Positions 26,502-34,375 of a DNA stretch of 64,000 bases are shown here, piece by piece. Below the pieces are notes generated by a model that worked only from the letters and a program-made list of their open reading frames with translations, was not told the origin of the DNA and did not search any database. The DNA is from Oleidesulfovibrio sp047973035 (GTDB lineage: Bacteria; Desulfobacterota; Desulfovibrionia; Desulfovibrionales; Desulfovibrionaceae), in the NCBI RefSeq assembly GCF_047973035.1, contig NZ_JBKEBF010000020.1, forward strand, positions 62,001-126,000, read 5' to 3'. Positions within the stretch are counted from its first letter, which is position 1. Each line of letters starts with the position of its first letter. Both the position numbers and the translations under genes were made by a program.

Positions 26502-27356
26502 TTAAAAAAGCTCCTCGGCCAACCGGAGAGTCCGCACAGTTTCGACTACTTCATGAACACGATGGAATCGCGCTCCCTTGGCGGCAATCAGTGCCGTCGT
26601 CACCTGTGTGGCTGTCTGCCGTTCTCCTGCGTCAAGGCCTAACAGCTGACCGAACATGGACTTATTAGATAACGCCCCCATTACAGGGCGTCCCAGCTCT
26701 AAAAAGCGCGGCATCCCTTTAAGGATAGCCAGATTATGTTCCAATAGTTTACCAAACCCGATGCCGGGGTCCAGAACAATACGTTCTTCGGGAACTCCGG
26801 CCCCGATTAATTCTTCCAGCTTTTTCTCGAAAAAGTCCAGAATTTCCTCAACCACATCAGAATACGCCGGCGCGTTCTGCATGTTTTCAGGACGCCCGAG
26901 GCTGTGCATTAAAATATAGCCAGGCTTGTATTGAGCCAAAACGTCTTTCAGCTCCGGATCGAATGCACACGCCGAGATATCATTGATAATTTCCGCACCG
27001 GCAGCCAATACGGCAGCTGCGGTTCCGGCCTTGTAAGTATCTACGGACAACGCCCACGGAAGCCCGTTATCAGCCCTTTTGCCTGCGAGCGCCTGCACCA
27101 CTGGCACAACCCGCTCCAGTTCCTGCTCAAGAGAAACAGGGGGAGCATAAGGGCGCGAAGATTCTCCGCCGATGTCCAGCACGTGCGCACCTTCAGCGGC
27201 AAGCCGCATGCCGTGGTCAACAGCACTCTGCAACGCATCATGCCTGCCACCATCATAGAACGAATCAGGCGTAACGTTAACAATACCGAAAATAAAAAAG
27301 GGGGCAGGCCCAATGGCTCTGCCCCCCGATATCTCCCATTGGATGGGGGGAAGCAC
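26502..27356 (-). CDS. folP: Dihydropteroate synthase
   Basis: A 284-aa TIM-barrel enzyme that joins p-aminobenzoate to dihydropterin pyrophosphate in folate synthesis and is the sulfonamide target. Signatures: GIVNVTPDSFYDGG (about 29-42), DIGGESSRP, the NDIS segment, LDPGIGFGK, and RFHRVHEV at the end. An open frame extends 83 codons into ftsH, but the GTG at 27354-27356 is the likely start: a GGAGGGAG ribosome site lies 7 bases upstream and the ftsH stop ends one base before it. A terminator-like hairpin lies inside the first 20-odd codons (listed separately). cdaA follows by 23 bases. Confidence 0.93.
   Translation of the reverse strand: MLPPIQWEISGGRAIGPAPFFIFGIVNVTPDSFYDGGRHDALQSAVDHGMRLAAEGAHVLDIGGESSRPYAPPVSLEQELERVVPVVQALAGKRADNGLPWALSVDTYKAGTAAAVLAAGAEIINDISACAFDPELKDVLAQYKPGYILMHSLGRPENMQNAPAYSDVVEEILDFFEKKLEELIGAGVPEERIVLDPGIGFGKLLEHNLAILKGMPRFLELGRPVMGALSNKSMFGQLLGLDAGERQTATQVTTALIAAKGARFHRVHEVVETVRTLRLAEELF
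27290..27326 (-). terminator. Intrinsic terminator inside the start of folP
   Basis: On the minus strand an 8-bp GC-rich stem (27319-27326 with 27300-27307) and an 11-base loop are followed immediately by TTTTTTATTTTC. It lies 30-67 bases into the folP reading frame and just after ftsH. It could end most ftsH transcripts, or attenuate folP and the genes after it. Ribosomes starting on folP would disrupt it. Confidence 0.65.
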
Positions 27357-27357
27357 G

Positions 27358-29379
27358 CTACTTCTCCCTCCGGTCAGAGGTTTCATCCTCTTTTTCATCA
27401 GCATTCTGCTCTTTCGCAGCTTCAGACTCTTCTGCCTCAAGCAGAAAGTCTTCTTCCTGAGCAGGCTTCTGAGCTGTCTGTTCTGCTTCCGCTTCGGTTC
27501 CAGATGCGGGCGCGGCAGGTGAGGCAGCAGGCGTAGGGCCCTGAGCGCTTCCTGCGTGCTGCGTTGCATTAATCTCAGGCACAGGAAGAAGCGGCGTACC
27601 TGCAATCAACTTGTCGAGCTCTTCAGCATTAATTGTTTCACGCTCAAGCAAAGCTTCTGCGATGCGATGCAGGGCTTCAATATTCTCCTGAAGCAAAGTA
27701 CGTGCTTTTTCACGAGCCTCGTCAATGAGGCGCTTGACTTCCGCATCAACCATACGGGCTGTTTCTTCGCTGTAGTTGCGAGAATGAGCCCACTCACGGC
27801 CGATAAACACTTCCTCGCCCTGGTCTCCTATTTTCATAGGTCCGATGGCGTCGCTCATACCAACATCACACACCATATACCGTGCGAGCTTAGTAACGCT
27901 ATCAATGTCACTGGCTGCGCCAGAGGTAAAGTCGACAAAAATCATCTCTTCTGCGACTCGTCCACCAAGCATCATGGCCAACCTGTTATGCAGAGCTTCC
28001 CGAGATTCAGAAACACGGTCTCCCTCAGGCAAGGACACAGTTACACCAAGGGCTCTGCCACGGGGAATAATCGTTACTTTGTGTATCGGGTCCAGTTTCG
28101 GCAATAAACGGGCAACCAGAGCATGACCTGCTTCATGGTAAGCAGTATTACGCTTTTCTTCTTCGGTCATAATAAGGCTACGGCGTTCCTTACCCATCAT
28201 CAGCTTATCCTTGGCTGCTTCAAAATCAGCCATAGCCAATTGGTCCTTGTTCTGCTTAGCAGCTTGCAGGGCTGCCTCGTTCACAAGGTTTTCCAAATCA
28301 GCACCGGAGAAGCCGGGGGTACCCTTCGCAAGAACCTCAAGATCAACATCACGCCCCAGAGGGGTGCGTTTACTATGCACTTCCAGAATACGTTTACGAC
28401 CTCGTAAATCAGGTCGGGGCACTACAACCTGACGGTCAAAACGCCCGGGGCGCAGCAGTGCAGGGTCAAGAACATCGGGCCTGTTAGTAGCCGCGATCAG
28501 GATAACACCTTCGTTGGACTCAAAGCCGTCCATCTCTACCAGCAACTGGTTCAGTGTCTGCTCGCGTTCATCATGCCCGCCGCCAAGACCAGCACCACGC
28601 TGGCGACCGACAGCGTCGATTTCATCGATAAAGATAAGGCAGGGCGCGTTCTTCTTGCCCTGAACAAACAGGTCACGAACACGCGAAGCACCAACGCCCA
28701 CAAACATTTCCACAAAGTCAGAACCGGAAATGGAAAAGAAGGGAACGCCAGCCTCACCGGCAACAGCACGGGCAAGCAGAGTCTTACCAGTGCCGGGAGG
28801 GCCAACCAGAAGCACACCTTTAGGAATACGTCCGCCAAGACGCGTAAACTTTTTGGGATTACTCAAAAAGTCTACAACCTCAGAAAGCTCTTCTTTGGCT
28901 TCGTCAACACCCGCAACATCCTCGAATGTGACCTTGGCTCCTTCCTGCGAAATCATCCGTGCACGGGAGCGGCCGAAGGACATCGCCTTTCCTCCCCCGC
29001 CCTGCATCTGGCGCATAAAGAAAATCCACACGCCAATAAGCAGCAGCATGGGGAACCACGAAACAAGCAGCGTCATATACCAAGGTGCTTCTTCCTGCGG
29101 CTCTGCCTTAACCTGCACTCCCTGCTTGATCAGACGGTCAACAAGAGCGGGATCTTTAGGAGCATACGTCTGAAAGGAATTACCCTCTACAGTCTGCCCT
29201 TTAAGTTTATCACCTTGAATAGTGACCTGAACGACTTCCCCCTGAGAAACCTTACTAAGGAACTCAGTGTAGGTCATCTGAGACTGAGGCCCGGGGGGCT
29301 GGCTGAACAAATTAAAAAGAACCACCATCAACAAAGAGATGACAGCCCATAATACCAAATTGCGCGAGAACTGATTCAA
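27358..29379 (-). CDS. ftsH: ATP-dependent membrane zinc protease FtsH
   Basis: A 673-aa AAA+ protease that degrades membrane and regulatory proteins. It has membrane segments at about 7-25 and 103-121 flanking a periplasmic domain, Walker A GPPGTGKT (193-200), Walker B FIDEID, the second region of homology around NRPDVLDPALLRPGRFD, and the zinc site HEAGH (415-419). The C-terminal 70 residues form an acidic, alanine-rich tail. The start is a TTG at 29377-29379, with GGAGG upstream. It is first in a run that continues into folP; the folP GTG lies one base after its TAG. Confidence 0.96.
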   Translation of the reverse strand: MNQFSRNLVLWAVISLLMVVLFNLFSQPPGPQSQMTYTEFLSKVSQGEVVQVTIQGDKLKGQTVEGNSFQTYAPKDPALVDRLIKQGVQVKAEPQEEAPWYMTLLVSWFPMLLLIGVWIFFMRQMQGGGGKAMSFGRSRARMISQEGAKVTFEDVAGVDEAKEELSEVVDFLSNPKKFTRLGGRIPKGVLLVGPPGTGKTLLARAVAGEAGVPFFSISGSDFVEMFVGVGASRVRDLFVQGKKNAPCLIFIDEIDAVGRQRGAGLGGGHDEREQTLNQLLVEMDGFESNEGVILIAATNRPDVLDPALLRPGRFDRQVVVPRPDLRGRKRILEVHSKRTPLGRDVDLEVLAKGTPGFSGADLENLVNEAALQAAKQNKDQLAMADFEAAKDKLMMGKERRSLIMTEEEKRNTAYHEAGHALVARLLPKLDPIHKVTIIPRGRALGVTVSLPEGDRVSESREALHNRLAMMLGGRVAEEMIFVDFTSGAASDIDSVTKLARYMVCDVGMSDAIGPMKIGDQGEEVFIGREWAHSRNYSEETARMVDAEVKRLIDEAREKARTLLQENIEALHRIAEALLERETINAEELDKLIAGTPLLPVPEINATQHAGSAQGPTPAASPAAPASGTEAEAEQTAQKPAQEEDFLLEAEESEAAKEQNADEKEDETSDRREK

Positions 29380-29812
29380 CGCTACTAACCTCCATTCCGT
29401 TCAGGACGGACTATTGCTTTCGAGCTAAGAAGTTTAAGGTCACAAGCACGGTTTGGCAATGACTGCAACGTCATTTTTCGGGCTTTTCCGAAACTTGAGT
29501 GCGTGAGAGCCTAAAAAACGCATAAAGTGAAGCGTCCGTCAACTCTCTTCTTGGTACGAAAAATAAATCCCCGCACGACAACGCACTTTTCTTTTATGCG
29601 GTAACTAACAGCAATACGCAGACAACTTCGCTGTTGCCGTATGCATTGCGATTGAATGGCATACTATTGAACAGCCGACCAGTACGGACCGATCTCGCCA
29701 ACAGGCTGAAACACTTTCCACTATCATGTGCGCATCAGCAGAATGATGTTGTTAATAATCCAAACTAACCTGCCTAACAGGTATAGTGACTTGAATAGTT
29801 AGGAGAGCACCC
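29380..29812. other. Divergent spacer between ftsH and the PAS kinase gene
   Basis: A 433-base gap with no convincing gene. It holds the ftsH promoter candidate (listed separately). A 6-bp inverted repeat AATGAC/GTCATT (29458-29475) covers part of that promoter's -35 box and could be an operator. On the plus strand AGGAGAG (about 29801-29807) precedes the kinase start. I see no tRNA, conserved RNA or heat-shock element. Confidence 0.4.
29431..29459 (-). promoter_or_regulatory. Candidate sigma-70 promoter of ftsH
   Basis: TTGCCA (29454-29459) and TAAACT (29431-29436) on the minus strand with 17-base spacing. The transcript would start about 55 bases before the TTG start codon. Confidence 0.45.
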
Positions 29813-32221
29813 ATGGCGACCGAAAACGAACATCTCTATCTGAAAGTTTTGAACCGCCTGCCCGCACTTATTGCATATATGGACCGGAACCTCCGCTACG
29901 TATTTGTCAATGAGCCATACGCCAAGGCTTTTCATCGCGCCCCGCATGAAATTATCGGCAAGCATATGTCGGATATTTTGCCTCGCCCCGCTTATGAGTT
30001 AGCCCTGCCCCATGCAGAACGGGCGTTGCAGGGCAAACGCGTCCATTATGAGATAAACCTGCCGGAGCGCTCAGATTCCGGCATGGGATGGGTGGAGGTT
30101 CTTTATGTTCCTTCGTTTCAAGAGGATAACGTTGAAGGATTCTTTGCACTGCTGACAAGCATTGACAGGCTGAAAAAAAATGAAGAAGCAATCACTCTTT
30201 CAAAGCAGGACCTTGAACTTCAGATAGAAGAAAGAACGCAGGAACTGGCCCGTGCAACGAAACAAGCAGAGGCTGCCAACATGGCTAAAAGCGAATTTTT
30301 AGCCAACATGAGCCACGAAATAAGAACCCCGATGAATGCGGTCATTGGCATGGCGCACCTGCTGAAAAGAACCAACCTTTCCTATAAGCAATTTGAATAC
30401 CTTACAAAGCTTGAATCTGCTGCAAAATCTCTGCTCGGCATCATTAACGACATTCTCGATTTTTCACGTGTTGAAGCAGGAAAGCTGACCATTGAAAATG
30501 TCGAGTTTGAAACAGATGAGCTTGTAACCAATCTGGCTACAATGATGAGCTCTAAAGCTGAGGAAAGAGCTATTGATCTGGCTATCTCAGTTGACCACAC
30601 CATTCCGCTGCGCCTCATCGGTGACCCATTGCGCATAAATCAGATACTTCTCAATCTGGGAAGCAATGCAATTAAGTTTACGCAACAGGGAGAAGTATTT
30701 GTTGAGGTACAGGTTCAGACCAGAAGCAGTCGTCAGGTTGTACTGCTTTTTATCTTCACTGATACGGGTGTGGGGATGTCTGAGGAGCAGCTTTCAACGC
30801 TCTTTCAGCCTTTCACACAAGCTGATGCCTCCATTTCCCGTAAATTCGGCGGCACCGGCCTTGGGCTGGTAATCAGCAAGCGGCTGGCAGAGCTGATGGA
30901 AGGCACAATACACGCCACAAGTGAGCTTGGGAAAGGATCGCGCTTTATTCTGGAACTGCCGCTGAGCCTACCGGAAGGAAAAGAAGAGACGCTGCCCCGC
31001 CTGCCGGAAGCTTTCGTTGGCATGCCTACACTTGTAGCCTGTAGCCACAGAGCAACCAGTAAGGTTCTTGACCAGCTTTTAAAGTATTTTTGTATGGCGC
31101 CAACACTTGTACACAACCTTGCTGACTTTTTTACTATTCAGACACAAGACAACAAATTCGAACTGTACTTAATTGACTGGCACTCACTAGATATCGCCCC
31201 GACGGATGCAATCAATGTCATTAGGGATTCACACGACAGTTCCCATTCAGCAAAAATAATTTTAATTTCCAGCAATACGGATTCAAAAACGGGCAAGCAA
31301 TTCGACACATCAATGGCTGACAGCAATATTATGAAGCCGTTCAGCCCTTCAATGCTTTTTGATGCCATCACGGATGTATTTGGAACCCGTGTAGTTTCTG
31401 AAAAAATTAACGCCTATACTGAAACAGGGGTGTTGAAGGCAATTGAAGGAGGACGTGTGCTGATTGCTGAAGACAACCTGCTTAACCAACAGGTTATTTC
31501 AGAGTTGCTTCAAGATGAAGGTCTGATTGTCACATTAGCTGAAAATGGTAGAAAAGCTGTCGATTTATGCGAAATACAAAAGTTTGATGTCATTTTGATG
31601 GACATACAAATGCCTGAGATGGATGGCTTTACTGCGACACGTGAAATTCAAAAGCTTGAGGGCTACGAATCGGTCCCCATACTTGCCATGACTGCGCATG
31701 CGCTAAAAGGTGACCGTGAAAAGAGTCTGGAATCCGGCTTTAAAGACCATATTACTAAACCCGTTGACCCGGAACAGCTCTTTGCGACACTATTGCAGTG
31801 GGTTAAGGTATCTGCCCCGAAAAAGCCGAACAGGTTTCCCGCTCCGGATGTTCAACTAACGCTGGCAAGCCTTGAAGGGTTTGACCATACGATAGGGTTA
31901 AAACGATGCGGCAACAGAAAAGACAGATACCTGCGTGCCCTTTCGATTTTTTTTACAGAACACAAAGAAGACCCGACCCGCCTTACGTCATTAATTGGCG
32001 ATGGACAACTGGATGAAGCAGAAGCCATTGCGCATACACTAAAAAGTGCCGCAGGAACAGTTGGAGCGATTAACTTGCAAGAAGTTACCATTCAACTGGA
32101 TGAAGCTTTGAAGGTTCATGACCAGAAACAAGCAACTGAACTGACAAAACAGCTGATAGAAGAAGCCCGGATTGTATTCAGCACTCTTGCCAAGTATTTC
32201 AGCAACATACCAAAGACATAA
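29813..32221 (+). CDS. PAS-containing hybrid histidine kinase with HPt domain
   Basis: An 802-aa soluble phosphorelay protein. Order: PAS sensor (about 8-120), coiled coil (125-158), HisKA with H168 in NMSHEIRTP, HATPase (about 210-395; NLGSNAIKF, DTGVGM, GTGLGLVIS), a receiver-like domain (about 402-525), a true receiver (about 543-660, D597, KPV), and HPt with H741 in AHTLKSAAG. The first receiver-like domain keeps an aspartate (LIDWH) and a lysine (KPF) but has lost the acidic pair, reading VACSH, so it is probably inactive. No membrane segment is present. It has no paired regulator gene; the PAS domain suggests a small-molecule, redox or light cue. Confidence 0.93.
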   Translation: MATENEHLYLKVLNRLPALIAYMDRNLRYVFVNEPYAKAFHRAPHEIIGKHMSDILPRPAYELALPHAERALQGKRVHYEINLPERSDSGMGWVEVLYVPSFQEDNVEGFFALLTSIDRLKKNEEAITLSKQDLELQIEERTQELARATKQAEAANMAKSEFLANMSHEIRTPMNAVIGMAHLLKRTNLSYKQFEYLTKLESAAKSLLGIINDILDFSRVEAGKLTIENVEFETDELVTNLATMMSSKAEERAIDLAISVDHTIPLRLIGDPLRINQILLNLGSNAIKFTQQGEVFVEVQVQTRSSRQVVLLFIFTDTGVGMSEEQLSTLFQPFTQADASISRKFGGTGLGLVISKRLAELMEGTIHATSELGKGSRFILELPLSLPEGKEETLPRLPEAFVGMPTLVACSHRATSKVLDQLLKYFCMAPTLVHNLADFFTIQTQDNKFELYLIDWHSLDIAPTDAINVIRDSHDSSHSAKIILISSNTDSKTGKQFDTSMADSNIMKPFSPSMLFDAITDVFGTRVVSEKINAYTETGVLKAIEGGRVLIAEDNLLNQQVISELLQDEGLIVTLAENGRKAVDLCEIQKFDVILMDIQMPEMDGFTATREIQKLEGYESVPILAMTAHALKGDREKSLESGFKDHITKPVDPEQLFATLLQWVKVSAPKKPNRFPAPDVQLTLASLEGFDHTIGLKRCGNRKDRYLRALSIFFTEHKEDPTRLTSLIGDGQLDEAEAIAHTLKSAAGTVGAINLQEVTIQLDEALKVHDQKQATELTKQLIEEARIVFSTLAKYFSNIPKT

Positions 32222-32573
32222 AATATTCATCTAACGAGACTGACGGCATGCTGCTTGCAGAATTCGAATGACAACGGCAGTGGATTCATCTCGTAACAAA
32301 AAAGCGCAGAACTAAAGGCACGCAGGCGGCCTGCGCCTGCCAAGCTGTTATCCGCGCTGCGAACAGTATTGCGGCGCAGCGTTCTCATCCTCTGGAAAAT
32401 TACCTCCTATTCCGTCAAAATCCTCAGAGTTGAGGGCACAGTAAAAAACATTGTGTACTTTTGAGAGGTAGTATTGTAAATAGCGGCGTGCATTCACTGC
32501 AAGTCTTCGACGAGCTCATGCCCGTCACCCCAAAGGGCTTGCTACTGCAACAAAAATTAGAATTCCCCTTTAC
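32222..32573. other. Gene-free stretch before selC
   Basis: 352 bases with no supported gene. GC-rich hairpins occur at 32322-32340 (GCAGGC/GCCTGC) and 32355-32381 (CGCTGCG/CGCAGCG). Neither is followed by a T-run, so neither is a good terminator. The selC promoter must lie in the last 150 bases, but no strong box pair stands out. Confidence 0.4.
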
Positions 32574-32667
32574 GGAAGCGTATCGTCACCGGTGTGGCGC
32601 CCGGTCTTCAAAACCGGTGGACGGCTGAAAGGTCGTCGGTAGGTTCGACTCCTATACGCTTCCGCCA
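32574..32667 (+). tRNA. selC: Selenocysteine tRNA (anticodon TCA)
   Basis: 94 bases including an encoded CCA end. The acceptor stem has 8 bp (GGAAGCGT with ACGCTTCC), one more than normal tRNAs, which is diagnostic. The anticodon arm CCGGT-CTTCAAA-ACCGG puts TCA at 32608-32610, reading UGA. A long variable arm precedes the T arm with GGTTCGACTCC. The gene implies selenoproteins elsewhere in the genome, commonly formate dehydrogenase or hydrogenase in sulfate reducers (established for the group). Confidence 0.96.
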
Positions 32668-32776
32668 CTTATTTCGCGCTTCTCATTTATCCTCACTCTC
32701 CGGTATGAATTTCTCATTCAGGGGTTGCCCCTGAGAGCAAAAGACTTACATTAAGCACCACATCGCGGTGCGGCTG

Positions 32777-32804
32777 TTAAGCGGCTGCTAATTTGTTTTA
32801 TATT
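32777..32804 (+). promoter_or_regulatory. Weak promoter candidate before the FmdB gene
   Basis: TTAAGC (32777-32782) and TATATT (32799-32804), 16 bases apart, about 25 bases before the start codon. The -10 box sits in a GCTAAT/ATTAGC inverted repeat. Confidence 0.3.
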
Positions 32805-32829
32805 AGCAATAATTACAGGATATCTGCAG

Positions 32830-33117
32830 ATGCCTCTTTTTGAATTTGAATGCAATGATTGCGGCTCCCGTTTTGAAGAACTTGTCCGTGGCAACTTCAG
32901 CGAAGTGATCTGTCCTTCTTGCGGCAGCTCCAACGTGGACAAGGTGATGTCCATGCCCAGTCAGATTCCCGGCACAGGCCCCAACAGACTGCCCGGCACT
33001 CTTGCCAAGGGCGGAGGTGGGCCCAAAATGCAATTCACACCAAACACGCCCACCTTTAAGGGCAAACCCGGTGGTAATTGCGGGGGATGCAGCGGAGGCA
33101 GCTGCGGCAGCAACTAA
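32830..33117 (+). CDS. FmdB-family zinc ribbon protein
   Basis: A 95-aa small protein. The N-terminal 40 residues form the FmdB zinc ribbon, with MPLFEFECNDCGSRFEEL and then CPSCGSSNV, giving CxxC...CxxC. The rest is glycine-rich and ends in CGGCSGGSCGSN, a possible second metal site. FmdB was named as a putative formamidase regulator; the ribbon is widespread and its function is unresolved. ACAGGA lies 5' of the ATG. It is just downstream of selC, without an intervening terminator, and ends in a very strong one. Confidence 0.88.
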   Translation: MPLFEFECNDCGSRFEELVRGNFSEVICPSCGSSNVDKVMSMPSQIPGTGPNRLPGTLAKGGGGPKMQFTPNTPTFKGKPGGNCGGCSGGSCGSN

Positions 33118-33119
33118 TC

Positions 33120-33164
33120 AATAAAAGAACGGCCGATCACTACCTGATCGGCCGTTCTTTTATT
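33120..33164. terminator. Long palindromic bidirectional terminator
   Basis: A perfect 20-bp stem (33120-33139 with 33145-33164), loop CTACC. A and T runs sit at the two feet, so it can serve both the FmdB gene and the converging CDF gene. Confidence 0.92.
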
Positions 33165-33272
33165 GTTTCCAGCCCTAAAATAATTCGACAGACAAGCGAA
33201 CCGGTTCTGCGCAGAGCCCAGGTGCCTACGTCTTCACCACGAGATAATGCTAAAAACTAATCGCAGAATGAC

Positions 33273-34226
33273 TTACGGTGTAAGATCTTCGGCTTCAGGC
33301 TCACACTCTGTGGCATCTGAATGTTCATCCGGCATCCAAGGGTCAACGTGCACCAACACGTCTATAATATGTGGTCCGAGAGCATAAAGGGCATCTTCGA
33401 CCCCCAAAGCAATATTGTGCCCGGCATCCACAGAAATAAGTCCGTCCACACGAATGTGCATATCAATTTGCAAGCTGCTGCCAAGGTACCGTGTGCGTAA
33501 GGAGTGAACATCCTTCACGCCCTGTACGGAGCAAACAACTTCTTCCAGCCTCCGTGTAGTCTCTGCATCTGCGCCTCTGTCCATCAACGTTTCAAGCGCC
33601 GGTCTGCAGATTCCCCATGCGGCGTACAAAATAAAAACAGAAACAATCAGTGCCCCGACAAGGTCGGCAAGCCCCCATGAAGGAATAAACCAGGCGAGTC
33701 CCACTGCCAACGCAGCAGGAATGGAACTGAGGGCATCGGTCCGGTGGTGCCATGCGTTGGCTTCCAGCGCCAACGAGCGTAACCGCCTCCCCTCACGCAG
33801 AGTCCACCTGTACATAACCTCTTTAACCACAATGGACAGTAACGCGGCACCAAGTGCAATCAGACCACGCTTCTGCTCCTGACCTTTGTCAATAGTGGCT
33901 ATAGCATCCCACGCAATGCCCACTGCCGCGGCAGCCAGCAATACTCCGATGAAAACTGCCACTATAGTTTCCATACGCTGGTGGCCATGCGGATGATTTT
34001 CGTCCGCCGGAGCGCTCCAGAAACGCACTCCTACCAGCACTGCAATATCGGTAACCAAGTCAGAAAGCGAATGAAGACCGTCTGCAACAACGGCCCGACT
34101 ATGACCGATGCTGCCTGCCACGACTTTTATCGTGGCAAGAACCAGGTTAGCCCACAGCCCTATCCAGGTAATTCGGCTGACTGCGGATACCGTTTCATAT
34201 TGTGAATGGCTGCTATTGCCATGCAT
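33273..34226 (-). CDS. Cation diffusion facilitator metal exporter
   Basis: A 317-aa CDF antiporter that exports Zn, Fe, Cd or similar divalent metals in exchange for protons. Membrane segments occupy about 20-210. The metal site in the second segment reads HSLSDLVTD, with its partner in HHRTDALSS (fifth segment). A histidine-rich ENHPHGHQRMET lies between, and the cytoplasmic domain ends in DVLVHVDP. The C-terminal tail is acidic (HSDATECEPEAEDL). GGAGG precedes the ATG. HSLSD/HHRTD resembles the Zn/Fe-type subgroup; the true substrate needs a test. Confidence 0.92.
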   Translation of the reverse strand: MHGNSSHSQYETVSAVSRITWIGLWANLVLATIKVVAGSIGHSRAVVADGLHSLSDLVTDIAVLVGVRFWSAPADENHPHGHQRMETIVAVFIGVLLAAAAVGIAWDAIATIDKGQEQKRGLIALGAALLSIVVKEVMYRWTLREGRRLRSLALEANAWHHRTDALSSIPAALAVGLAWFIPSWGLADLVGALIVSVFILYAAWGICRPALETLMDRGADAETTRRLEEVVCSVQGVKDVHSLRTRYLGSSLQIDMHIRVDGLISVDAGHNIALGVEDALYALGPHIIDVLVHVDPWMPDEHSDATECEPEAEDLTP

Positions 34227-34260
34227 GCTACAATCCTCCAGGCTATTGATACTATGAAAA

Positions 34261-34272
34261 GAAGCATGCTTC
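34261..34272. promoter_or_regulatory. Palindrome upstream of the CDF gene
   Basis: A 12-base perfect palindrome, GAAGCATGCTTC, about 35 bases before the CDF start codon. It could be an operator for a metal-sensing repressor. No regulator is adjacent. Confidence 0.25.
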
Positions 34273-34321
34273 GTCTATGCGTGATAATGACTATATCCTC
34301 TGACTACAAGGTATAACACAT

Positions 34322-34345
34322 AAAAATGGCCACCCGAAGGCGGCC
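34322..34345 (-). terminator. Terminator of the ABC importer operon
   Basis: A 7-bp stem (34339-34345 with 34328-34334, one G-U pair) closed by a TTCG tetraloop and followed on the minus strand by ATTTTT. Confidence 0.8.
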
Positions 34346-34375
34346 AGACTGTTTTACAGAAACGACTCAAAAGAA

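Noticed and set aside
32574..33272. selC as an integration site for a genomic island
   Set aside because: No integrase, direct repeat of the tRNA end or foreign block follows within the window.
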